From: Desulfarculus sp.
GTDB lineage: Bacteria; Desulfobacterota; Desulfarculia; Desulfarculales; Desulfarculaceae
Reading direction: 5' to 3'
DNA length: 64,000 nucleotides
Assembly: GCA_003605055.1 (NCBI GenBank)
Contig: QZKP01000041.1
Location: 1-64,000, forward strand
Notes under the pieces: model-generated
Databases searched by the model: none
What the model saw: only the letters and a program-made list of their open reading frames with translations
Told to the model about the DNA's origin: nothing
Shown: positions 24,215 through 33,300 of the stretch, in pieces
How positions within the stretch are numbered: the stretch's first letter is position 1
How the letters are laid out: each line of letters starts with the position of its first letter
Position numbers and translations under genes: made by a program

Positions 24215-25441
24215 TTACTCGTAGCGCAGGGCGTCTATGGGGTTGAGGCCGGCGGCTTTGCGGGCCGGGTAAAAGCCGAAGAATATGCCCACCCCGCCGG
24301 AGAACAAGAAGGATATGACGATGGCCTGGCTGGCGATGAGGGTGGGCCAGCCCACCAGCCGGGAGACCACCGTGGCGCCGACCACCCCCATGAGCATGCC
24401 TATAATGCCGCCAAAGAGGGTCATCAGCACGGCCTCGGTCAGGAACTGCAGCAGGATGTTGCGCTGCTTGGCGCCTATGGCCATGCGGATGCCGATCTCG
24501 CGGGTGCGCTCGGTCACCGAGACCAGCATGATATTCATGATGCCGATGCCGCCCACCAGCAGGGAGATGGAGGCCACCGCCCCCAGGAGCAGGGACATGA
24601 CCTGGGCCGACTGCTGAGACACGGCCAGTATCTCCGAGAGGTTGCGCACCGAGTAATCGCGCTCCTTGGTGGGCCCGATGCGGTGGCGCTGGTCCAGCAG
24701 GGAGCTCACCTCCTGCTCGGCCTGTTGCAGGCGGTCCTCGCTCACCGCCTGGATGAGCATGGCTCCCACGGTGTTGGGGAACTGGGTGCCGATGATCTTG
24801 CGCTGGGCGGTGGTCAGGGGCAGGAAGACCGCGTCGTCCTGGTCATCGCCGCGCGGGGACTGGCCCTTGCGCTCCAGCACCCCCACCACGGTGAAAGGGA
24901 CCTTTTTGATGCGCACCACCTTGCCCACCGGGTCCTCGCTGCCGAACAGGGTCTCGGCCACGGTCATGCCCAGCAGGCAGTCCTTGCGGGCGCCCTCCAC
25001 ATCCGCTTCGGTCAGGCCTCGGCCCGCAACCAAGTTCCATTCGCGTATTTGCAGGAACTCGGGGGTGATGCCCTGCACCAGGGTGGACCAGTTCATGTTG
25101 CCGTAGACCACCTGAGCCGCGCCGCGCGCAGTGGGGGCCACCAGGGCCACCGAGGGACATTCGTTGCGTATGGCCTTCACGTCGTCCCAGGTGAGGGTGG
25201 GTGCGCTATGAAATCCGGTGCGCGCGCCGCCGGAGGTGGTGGAGCCCGGAATGACCATGATGATATTGCTGCCGATGCTGGCTATCTGATCGGCGATCAT
25301 CTGGCTGGCGCCGGAGCCGATGGCGATCATGACTATCACCGCTCCGATGCCGATGATGATGCCCAGCATGGTCAGGAAGGAGCGCATCTTGTTGGCCTTG
25401 AGGGCGCGCAAGGCTATCTTGAGCGACTGCAGTATCTCCAT
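24215..25441 (-). CDS. MacB-type ABC transporter permease
   Basis: This 408-residue inner-membrane protein has one N-terminal helix (SFLTMLGIIIGIGAVIVMIAIGSG), a large periplasmic MacB-PCD domain (about 45-275) and three C-terminal helices containing GGIGIMNIMLVSVTERTREIGIRMA, the FtsX-like signature. It is the third gene of a MarR-adaptor-ATPase-permease set and forms the efflux pump with the ATPase encoded just upstream (5 bases). The ATPase is a separate protein here, unlike E. coli MacB where it is fused. Confidence 0.93.
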   Translation of the reverse strand: MEILQSLKIALRALKANKMRSFLTMLGIIIGIGAVIVMIAIGSGASQMIADQIASIGSNIIMVIPGSTTSGGARTGFHSAPTLTWDDVKAIRNECPSVALVAPTARGAAQVVYGNMNWSTLVQGITPEFLQIREWNLVAGRGLTEADVEGARKDCLLGMTVAETLFGSEDPVGKVVRIKKVPFTVVGVLERKGQSPRGDDQDDAVFLPLTTAQRKIIGTQFPNTVGAMLIQAVSEDRLQQAEQEVSSLLDQRHRIGPTKERDYSVRNLSEILAVSQQSAQVMSLLLGAVASISLLVGGIGIMNIMLVSVTERTREIGIRMAIGAKQRNILLQFLTEAVLMTLFGGIIGMLMGVVGATVVSRLVGWPTLIASQAIVISFLFSGGVGIFFGFYPARKAAGLNPIDALRYE

Positions 25442-25446
25442 GGCGC

Positions 25447-26151
25447 TCAGTTCCCCTGCTGCGGGGCCGGGTTCCGTTCGTCGGAGAGGACCAGGCCGTC
25501 GCGGAAAGTGATGACCCGGCGGGCGTAGGCGGCCATGTCCGGCTCGTGGGTGACCATGATGATGGTGATGCCCTGCCCGTTGAGTTCGCTGAAGATGTCC
25601 ATGATCTCGGCGCTGGTCTTGGTATCCAGGTTGCCGGTGGGTTCGTCGGCCAGGATCATGGCCGGCCGGTTGGCCAGGGAGCGGGCGATGGCCACCCGCT
25701 GCTGCTGCCCGCCCGAGAGCTGGTTGGTCAGGTGCCCGGCCCGGTCGGCCAGACCCACCCGGTTGAGCGCCTCCAGGGCCCGCTTCTTGCGCTCGCCGGC
25801 GGACACCCTGGCGTAGATCAGGGGCAGCTCCACGTTCTCCAGGGCCGTGGTGCGCGGCAGCAGGTTAAAGCCCTGGAACACGAAGCCCAGCTTGCTGTTG
25901 CGTATCTCGGCCAACTGGTTGCGGCTTAGGTTGCCCACGCTCACGTTCTCCAGCAGGTACTGGCCGCTGGTGGGCGTATCCAGGCAGCCCAAGATGTACA
26001 TGCAGGTGGACTTGCCGCTGCCCGAGGCCCCCATGATGGCCAGGAACTCGCCGGAGGCTACCGCAAAGGAGACGCCGCGCAGGGCCTGCACCCGCTGCTC
26101 GCCCAGGTCATAGACCTTGGTCAATTCCACCAGCTTGACGACTTCGCTCAA
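25447..26151 (-). CDS. MacB/LolD-type ABC transporter ATP-binding protein
   Basis: This 234-residue ATPase has Walker A GASGSGKST, Q-loop FVFQGFNLLP, signature LSGGQQQRVAIAR, Walker B MILADEPTGNLD and switch His in MVTHEPD. The LSGGQQQR and the short insertion pattern place it in the MacB/LolD/FtsE group. It powers the adjacent permease. Only one base separates it from the adaptor gene, so the three form one transcription unit. Confidence 0.94.
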   Translation of the reverse strand: MSEVVKLVELTKVYDLGEQRVQALRGVSFAVASGEFLAIMGASGSGKSTCMYILGCLDTPTSGQYLLENVSVGNLSRNQLAEIRNSKLGFVFQGFNLLPRTTALENVELPLIYARVSAGERKKRALEALNRVGLADRAGHLTNQLSGGQQQRVAIARSLANRPAMILADEPTGNLDTKTSAEIMDIFSELNGQGITIIMVTHEPDMAAYARRVITFRDGLVLSDERNPAPQQGN

Positions 26152-26152
26152 C

Positions 26153-27370
26153 TTAGAACCTCATGCCCATGCCGGGCCGGCTGACGGAGTTGGCCTTTTT
26201 CTTGGTTTGCCACTGCCCTATGATCACCTCGCTCCCCTCTGGGAGCTTGCCGCCGTTGATCTCGATGTTGCTATCGTCGGCCAGGCCGGTCTTGACAGGC
26301 ACCGCCACCGGCTTATTGTCCGGGCCCACGATGTACACCAGCTTCATGTCCTTGCTGCTGCGGCGGCCGGCCGGAGTGGTCGGGGAGGCGCCGGGCTTGG
26401 CGGCCGGCGCGCCCGCCGCCTTGGGCCGGAAGCGCAGGGCGGCCTTGGGGATTATCAGCACGTTGTTCTTGCGGCCCACCTCCAGATTGACGTTGGCGGT
26501 CATGCCCGGCCTGAGCAGCAGCTCTTTGTTGTTCACCCCGATCACCACCACGTAGGTCACTACGTTCTGGGTGATCACCGGCGCGTTGCGCACCTGCACC
26601 ACCTGGCCCCGGAAGCGCCGCTCTGGGAAGGCATCCACGGAGAAGACGGCGTTCTGACCCTCCTTGACCTTGCCGATGTCCGCCTCGTCCACGCTGGTGT
26701 CTATCTGCATCTTGGTCAGGTCCTGGGCGATGGTGAACAGGGTGGGGGTCTGGAAGGAGGCGGCCACGGTCTGGCCCACGTCCACGTTGCGCGAGACCAC
26801 GATGCCGTCCACCGGCGACTTGATGGTGGAATAGGCCAGGTTGGTTTGGGCCTGATCCTGTGCCCCCTTGGTCTGGGCCACCACCGCCTCAGTCGCCTTG
26901 AGGGCGGCCAAGGCCGCGTCATAGGAGGTCTGGGCGGTGTCGAACTCGCTTTGAGCCACCAGGTTGTCCTTTACCAGCTTGCGGTAGCGCTCCAGGGTGC
27001 GCAGGGCATCGGCCACTATGACCTTGGCCTTTTCCTGGTTGGCCACCGCCGCCAGGTAGTTGCCCCGGGCCTGGTCAACCTGGGCCTGGAAGATGGAGGG
27101 GTCTATCTGGGCGATGGGCTGGCCCTCTTTGACCACCGAGTTGTAGTCCACGTATAGCTTCTGGATGGTGCCCGAGACCTGGGTGCCCACCTGCACGGTG
27201 ATGACCGCGGACAGATTGCCGGTGGCCGAAACCGTGGAGATGATGTTCCCGCGCTGGACCCTGACCGTCTTATAGGCCGACTCCGCCGGCCGGGTGAGCA
27301 GGCGGTACAGGAACAATCCGCCCGCCGCCGCAATGGCCGCCACTGTGACGTAGATGACGATTTTTTTCAT
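26153..27370 (-). CDS. MacA-like periplasmic adaptor (HlyD/RND-type membrane fusion protein)
   Basis: This ~405-residue adaptor has an N-terminal membrane anchor (KKIVIYVTVAAIAAAGGLFLY), a lipoyl/barrel-sandwich half motif (VSATGNLSAVITVQVGTQVSG), a helical hairpin (about 85-165) and a beta-barrel plus membrane-proximal domain. It links the ABC pump to an outer-membrane channel that is not encoded here. ATG 27370 is chosen because the anchor then starts directly; an upstream GTG at 27403 is possible. The Pro/Ala/Gly-rich insert near residue 330 is low-complexity and unusual. Confidence 0.9.
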   Translation of the reverse strand: MKKIVIYVTVAAIAAAGGLFLYRLLTRPAESAYKTVRVQRGNIISTVSATGNLSAVITVQVGTQVSGTIQKLYVDYNSVVKEGQPIAQIDPSIFQAQVDQARGNYLAAVANQEKAKVIVADALRTLERYRKLVKDNLVAQSEFDTAQTSYDAALAALKATEAVVAQTKGAQDQAQTNLAYSTIKSPVDGIVVSRNVDVGQTVAASFQTPTLFTIAQDLTKMQIDTSVDEADIGKVKEGQNAVFSVDAFPERRFRGQVVQVRNAPVITQNVVTYVVVIGVNNKELLLRPGMTANVNLEVGRKNNVLIIPKAALRFRPKAAGAPAAKPGASPTTPAGRRSSKDMKLVYIVGPDNKPVAVPVKTGLADDSNIEINGGKLPEGSEVIIGQWQTKKKANSVSRPGMGMRF

Positions 27371-27442
27371 GGGTCTGATCCGCACTCCGCGTGCAAGGGC
27401 CACGTCGCCGGGCCGGCAGGGCCGGACCCGGAGGGGATATCC

Positions 27443-27958
27443 TCAGCGGCCGGTCCGCTTTGGGGAGACCGTCTTCAATGGCCGCACATTCCGCTTGGCC
27501 TCCCTGGCCGAGGGCGGCGCCTCCTCCGAGGAGAACACGCGCGCCAGGCTGCGCATGGCCTGCACCAGACTCTGGCGCTCCTGCACCGGCAGGGAGCTGA
27601 GCCGCTGGGCCAGGGCCTGCTGGGAGCCACCGCGGGCCTGCTCCAAAAGGGCCCGGCCGCTGGCGGTCAGGGTCAGGTTAACCCGCCGCCGGTCCTGGGC
27701 GCAGCTTTCCCGGCGGACCAGCCCCTTGCCCACCAGGCCCTCTATCATCTTGGACATGGAGGGGGTGGTCAGGCCGACGTTTTCGGCCAGCTCGGAAAGA
27801 GTTCCTCCGGGAAGCCTGTTTATGAAGATGAGGGCTCGGAATTGGGGGATGGTCAAATCGGGGGTGCGGCGGCTGCGCATCTCCACCCGGATGGCCTGCA
27901 TAACCAGCAGCACGCTGTCCAGCAGCTCCGCCGCGCAAACCTGAAGCGAGGAGGGCAT
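27443..27958 (-). CDS. MarR-family transcriptional regulator
   Basis: This 171-residue protein has the MarR winged HTH (LSELAENVGLTTPSMSKMIEGLVGKGLVRR, with the wing Arg/Asp in AQDRRRVNLTLTASG). It heads the MacAB-like efflux operon, 70-odd bases before the adaptor, and probably represses it until a toxic compound binds. A near-consensus promoter with an overlapping inverted repeat lies directly upstream. Confidence 0.92.
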   Translation of the reverse strand: MPSSLQVCAAELLDSVLLVMQAIRVEMRSRRTPDLTIPQFRALIFINRLPGGTLSELAENVGLTTPSMSKMIEGLVGKGLVRRESCAQDRRRVNLTLTASGRALLEQARGGSQQALAQRLSSLPVQERQSLVQAMRSLARVFSSEEAPPSAREAKRNVRPLKTVSPKRTGR

Positions 27959-28019
27959 ATTGTTAAAAACCCCAATTATTAAACAATCAAACTATATGGT
28001 GGGCTTGGTAGCGTGTCAA
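27959..28019 (-). promoter_or_regulatory. Near-consensus promoter with MarR operator candidate
   Basis: On the minus strand TTGACA (28019-28014), a 17-base spacer and TATAGT (27996-27991) form a near-perfect sigma-70 promoter with a start near 27984. ATTGTT (27959-27964) and AACAAT (27982-27987) form an inverted repeat across the start region up to the ATG, a sensible site for autorepression. Confidence 0.7.
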
Positions 28020-28093
28020 GCGGGGCGAAGGCCGCCGGTGGATTTAATCGAAAAATCTCGTTACCCAGGTTGGTTACGAGCCGCCTGCTACCG

Positions 28094-28453
28094 ATGAGAC
28101 AGCAGTATAGCTTGATCAGGAGCCTGGCCCTGGCGCAAGGGTACGTGGACATAGTGTGCATGGTGCGCCGGCCCTATGAGCGCGTCTATGTATATGCCTG
28201 GCCCTTGGGCGGGGACCGCTACCAGATCCAGCGCCCCCACCCCGCGTTGCGCGGTGGGTTCAACTTCCTGAAGTTGCCGGGAAAAAACGTCGCCAACTTG
28301 AGCCTCCGGCGCCTTCCGCGGGAGGGGGCCGTGGTGGCCTGCCGGCGGGACGATGGGGGTAAGCTGCACTTCGCGGCCTACAGGACGAAGCCTGAACTCC
28401 TTTGTACCTCCGCTGGACTCGGCAAGATTTGGCTGGACTCCCGCCGGCGGTAA
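28094..28453 (+). CDS. Hypothetical protein
   Basis: A possible 119-residue basic protein with no motif I recognise. The evidence for coding is the continuous frame with GC-rich third positions like the neighbours, and a mixed, non-repetitive composition (VYAWPLGGDRYQIQRP). There is no convincing ribosome site at ATG 28094, and the frame extends upstream to 28013. It is divergent from the MarR gene. Confidence 0.4.
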   Translation: MRQQYSLIRSLALAQGYVDIVCMVRRPYERVYVYAWPLGGDRYQIQRPHPALRGGFNFLKLPGKNVANLSLRRLPREGAVVACRRDDGGKLHFAAYRTKPELLCTSAGLGKIWLDSRRR

Positions 28454-28563
28454 AAACTAACCTAAGAGGCGGCTATACCGGCCGCCGGGGCGGCGTCGTT
28501 GACGCTGGCCCGTCCTAAGGCTCACTTGACGGCTGTCTCTGGGGGGACTTCCGAGCTCGGCGC

Positions 28564-30204
28564 ATGAACATGTCTTTACCCAACGACTCCAAAACGGATC
28601 GCATTTGGTTGGGCTATGGTCTCTGGGGCCTGGTTGCCTTCGCGGGCCTGTATCTGGCCAGTCTCTACAGCTACCTGCTGTTTCACAGCCTGGCCGAGAT
28701 ATTCAGCGTGGTGGTGGCCTGCGCTGTGTTCGTGGTGGCCTGGAACACCCGCGGCATACAGCAGAACCCGTACCTGTTGTTTTTGGGTATGGCTTATCTG
28801 TTCGTGGGCGCTCTGGATTTTCTGCACATGCTGGCCTACAAGGGCATGGGGGTGTTCCCGGACCGCGGCAGCAACCTGCCCACCCAGCTCTGGATAGCCG
28901 CCCGCTATATGCAGGCCCTCTGCCTGTTGGCCGCGCCGGCCATGCTCGGGCGGCGGGTCAACGCTTACGCCTGGCTGGCCGTTTTCAGCGCCATCCTGAC
29001 CCTTTTGCTTGTCTCCATATTTCCCCTGCGCCTGTTCCCGGTCTGCTACCTGGAGGGGGTGGGCCTTACGCCTTTCAAGAAGATCAGCGAATACATCATC
29101 TGCCTGATCCTGGGCGGTGCCCTGGCCTACACCTTCAGCAGGCGCGCGGACTTTGATCCCCAAATCTTGTGGCTGATCCTCTGGGCCATTATTTTGACCG
29201 TCGGCGGTGAGATACTTTTCACCTTATACATAACCGTCTATGGCCTGCCCAACCTTCTAGGGCACTTTTTCAAGATCATCTCCTTTTATCTGATCTACAA
29301 GGCCATCGTAGAAACCAGCCTGCAGAGGCCTTACCGGCTTTTGTTCCGCGACTTGCAGCAGATCAACCAGCAGATGACCGGGGAGATTGCACAGCGCCGG
29401 CGGGCTGAAGGGGAGAAAAACCGGCTGATCAGAGACCTGCAGGCGGCCCTGGGCCAGGTGAACAAGCTCAATGACATCCTGAACGCCGATCTGCAAACCG
29501 CCTCCCGCTATCAGCACCACCTGCTGCCCAGCCGCCGCTCCCTGGACGGGGTGAAGTTCGACTACGTGTTCCAGCCCTGCGCCGGCGTGGGCGGCGATTA
29601 CTTTGACTTCTTTCGCCTGCCCGACGGCGGCATAGCCTTCCTGGTGGTGGACGTCTCCGGCCACGGCGTCAGCGCCGCCATGACCGCCACCATGCTCAAG
29701 GCCCTGCTGCCTCTTTACCTGAGGGACACCGGGGAGCCGGCGCCGGCCCTGGCGGCTCTGAACCGGGACCTGCACCGCCTGATCACCGCGGACGCCTTTG
29801 TCTCCTGCTTCGCGGCCGTGTACCACCGGTCCTCGGGCCGACTGGCCTGGGCCAGCGCCGGGCACCCGCCGGCCCTGTTGCTGCATGGACAGGAGCCGCC
29901 CCGCCGCTTGCAGCAGGAGTCAATGTTCCTGGGGGCCTTCTCTGACCAGGACCCCGTCTCCGGCTATCAACAGGAGGAGCTGTCAGTGGCCCCGGGCGAC
30001 CGCCTGGCCCTGTACACCGACGGGCTCATCGAGGCCCGGGACAGCCGAGAGAACCAATTCGGTCTGGACCGCCTGGCCCAGGAGTTGACCTCCCTGCGCA
30101 ACCAGCCCATTGGCCAGGCTTGCCAGAGCATTCAGCAGAGCGTGGTCCGCTTCAGCGGAGGCCAGTTGACCGATGACCTGGTTTTCATGCTGGTGGAGTT
30201 CTAG
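28564..30204 (+). CDS. MASE3-sensor SpoIIE/RsbU-type PP2C phosphatase
   Basis: This 546-residue membrane protein has an N-terminal block of about eight helices (about 20-260) resembling the MASE3 sensor, a coiled coil (about 270-325) and a SpoIIE-type PP2C phosphatase domain (about 335-546). Metal-binding aspartates are visible in GVGGDYFDFF, VVDVSGHGVSAAM, YTDGLIEARD and TDDLVFML. Such proteins dephosphorylate anti-anti-sigma factors in partner-switching stress pathways. No anti-sigma or STAS gene is adjacent, so the partner is elsewhere. Confidence 0.88.
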   Translation: MNMSLPNDSKTDRIWLGYGLWGLVAFAGLYLASLYSYLLFHSLAEIFSVVVACAVFVVAWNTRGIQQNPYLLFLGMAYLFVGALDFLHMLAYKGMGVFPDRGSNLPTQLWIAARYMQALCLLAAPAMLGRRVNAYAWLAVFSAILTLLLVSIFPLRLFPVCYLEGVGLTPFKKISEYIICLILGGALAYTFSRRADFDPQILWLILWAIILTVGGEILFTLYITVYGLPNLLGHFFKIISFYLIYKAIVETSLQRPYRLLFRDLQQINQQMTGEIAQRRRAEGEKNRLIRDLQAALGQVNKLNDILNADLQTASRYQHHLLPSRRSLDGVKFDYVFQPCAGVGGDYFDFFRLPDGGIAFLVVDVSGHGVSAAMTATMLKALLPLYLRDTGEPAPALAALNRDLHRLITADAFVSCFAAVYHRSSGRLAWASAGHPPALLLHGQEPPRRLQQESMFLGAFSDQDPVSGYQQEELSVAPGDRLALYTDGLIEARDSRENQFGLDRLAQELTSLRNQPIGQACQSIQQSVVRFSGGQLTDDLVFMLVEF

Positions 30205-30359
30205 CCGCTGGGGAGGTCGCTCGCCGGCCGCCGTAGTTCCTGAGCAGGGACGGCCATAGCTGAAGTATAATTTTAGCTAGGGTCCTAAGCGGCCCAGCCG
30301 GGAAAGCCAACCGATCCTATTGCCATCAACGCCAAAGGCCGCCAGCGAGGTCCTGCGGG

Positions 30360-33300
30360 ATGAAGCCGTCGCCCCAGCCAATAGGTGCAGCCAACTCAAG
30401 CGCCCTCCGCAAGCCCAGGCGGCCCAGGGCCGGGTGCGGGGTCTGGCGGGCCACGGCGGCCTTGCTGTTGGGTCTGGCCTTGGCGGCCGGGCCGGCCCTG
30501 GCCCAGCCGGAGACCCCTTCGCCCTTTGCCGGGGCCAAGGTCACGGGCGAAACCAGCCGGGACGCGGGCCGCGAGAACGAGTCCACGGACCGCCGGGCGG
30601 ACTCACCCTTTGCCGGAGCCAAGGCCGCGGGCGCTGCTCGGCCCGTCCCGGCCAGGCCCATCCCCGCGGCCCCGGCTGCGCAGGCGCCGCCGCCGGCCGC
30701 GCCGCCGGCCGCGGCTTCTGTTCCGGTCCAGCGGGTGGCGACCGAGATCCCTGATCTGACCCGGAAGCCGGCCGCGCCGAAGGTCAAGTTCAACGCCCAG
30801 GACCCCTGCGACCGCTCCTCGTGGGCCCTCGCCGGCGCGCCCTGGGTCAAGCCCAGCGGCCCGCCGGTGAAGCTGCCCCCAGGGGCGCCGCCGGCCCGGT
30901 TGCCGCCGCCCCTGGACATCAACCGATTGTCCCAGGGCCAGTACGCCGGCGCGGTGTCCGCGGCCATGGAGTCCCTGCGGGGCATTTACGGCGTTTTGTC
31001 TCCTGAGCAGGAGCAGCGCTTCCAGTCCCTGTGGGCGCCCCTGTTCGACTATCCCTCGGCCGAGATCGTGGCCTACCTCAACCGGCTCAACCCCCTGCTG
31101 GCCCAGTTCATAGCCGGCCGCGAGGCCCTGGGCCAGGCCGGCGCGGCCTTGCAAGGGGCTCTCTTGGAGGCGGCGGTGGCTCAGGGCTACCGGGACGCCC
31201 CGGGGCTGCGGGCGGCGCTGGCCCTGGCCCGCCAGGCCCAGGCCGAGGTCCGGGCCCTGCAGGCGGCGCTGGCTTCCCTGGCCCAGCAGATAGAGGCCCT
31301 GGGCAACCCGCCCAACCCCCTGGAGCACAAGTGCCGGGCCCGCAAGAAGTTTGAGCAGGCCAAGCAGGAAACCGCCAAACTGCTGGGCCCCAAGGGCCCG
31401 GCTGCGGGCGGCCAGTGGGTGCTCTGGCGCTACGAGGTGGAGAATCGCCGCCGGCCGGACGAGACCAGCGGTTATGTCCTGAGCCAACTCAAGGAGACCT
31501 CCCTGAGCGTGGACATCGGGCCCAGCAACCTGTGGAAGTGGCGCACCTGGAACCTCTGGTGGCAGCGGCCGCCGGAGCGCCTTAAGTCTGGTCAGGACCT
31601 CAAGCCCAAGGCCTCTTTGCAGCGCCAGGGCGGGGGCTACAAACACCAGGTCTATGAGCGTCCCTTTGCGCTTTACTGCCCCTGGGGCGTGCGCGAGGGC
31701 AAGATCGTCCGCCTGCCCTACCTGCTGAAGGTGGGCGGCAAGTTCGTGCGCGCGCCGGCCGACTGGAGGCCGGACGGCCAGAGCCAGCCGGTCTACCGCA
31801 ACCCAGGCGGTTGGGAGCAGAACCAGGCTGCCTGGACCCCGGAGAAGTTGGAGTTCGGCATCATGGCCACGGTGGAGCCGCTGCCGATCAAGCCCGCCAA
31901 GGGTGCGGCGGCCGGCCGGCCCCTGTTCCTGCTGGTGACATACAAGGCCCTGCTGGGCCGGGCCCAGGCCAAGCTGGACCTGGCCGGCGCCCGGGAGACC
32001 GGCCGGGACGCGGCCAGCCGCAGCATCCAAAAGTCGGCCGAACTGAAGGACTATAAGCCCCGGCCGGAAAAGGACGCGGACTGGCTGCTCCTGCGGCGCT
32101 ACCTTTATATCTACGAGCCGCCCGACAGCAAGGTGCGGGTGCTGGGCGGCATGGGCGCCGGGGAGAAGATCAAGATCGTCCAGGCCGAGAAACAGCAGGA
32201 CAAGGCGGCCCAGCGCGCCCTGGCCCTGCGCAAGGCCAAGGAAGAGGAACTGGCCTATCACCAGGCCAACATCGAGATCGCCCTGCGCAACCTGGCCAAG
32301 GACCAGGCGGCCCTGGCCAGGGAGACCGACCCCCGACGGCGCCAGGAGTGGGAGCTCAGGGTGCTGGCCGGCCTGTCGGACATTCAACTGGAGCGTGACC
32401 TCATCGCCCAGGTGCAGACCGGCCAATTCGTGCACACCCGCACGGCCCTGGAGGAGTACAACCACCGGCAGCTCTTAGCCAAGTCCCAGGAGGAGGCGGC
32501 CAGCATGGCCGCCGTCCGCCGCTACCGCACCGGCGCCGAGCGCATGATAAATCTCCTGCCCGAGGACCAGCGGGAGGCCAAGCGGGAGACGGTGCGCCGT
32601 CTGCTGGACGCCAAGACAGTGGTAAGCGGCGACGTGGCAAAGGCCCGGCAGGTGGTGGGCGCCCTGGACAAGCAGGTGCAGGGGTACTGGCAGGCCGAGG
32701 CCGCCCGCCACGAGGAAACAGCCGTCAAGTACCAGGAGTATGAGTTCTACGCCCAGTCCACCAAGATGGCCGCCGGCATGCTCCTGGTGGGCGTGGCGGC
32801 GCCGGCCTTCAGCGCCACCTTCGGGGCAGAGGCCGCGGCCACGGTCTGGGCGCCCACCATCACCGGCGCGGCCTACGGCGGGGTCACCGGCCTGATCGAG
32901 GGCGGGCCGGTGGAGGGGGTCAAGGGAGCCGTGTCCTGGTCCTCCACGGTGGGCTACGTGGCAACGGAGGCCCTGGCCGGCTACCAGGAAGGCGGCGTGG
33001 CCGGGGCCGTGCAGGCGGCGGGCGAGGCCTATTTGATCGGCAAGGCCTTTGAGCTGGGCGCGGCCCTCACCGGCAGAGTGGCCGGGGCCGTGGCTGGAGC
33101 GGCCCGGGGCGGTTCGGCCCCGCGCCCCGCTCCCCGCGAGAAGATGGACATGGCCCGCTTCCGCCAGGAGCTGGAGGACGGCGCCTCATTGGTGAAGCGC
33201 TACCAGGGCCTGGAACTGGAGCTGAGCCGGGCCCGGCAGACCAAGGCGCCCCCGGCGCAGATACAGAGCATGGAGACGGATCTGTCCGGACTGACCGGGG

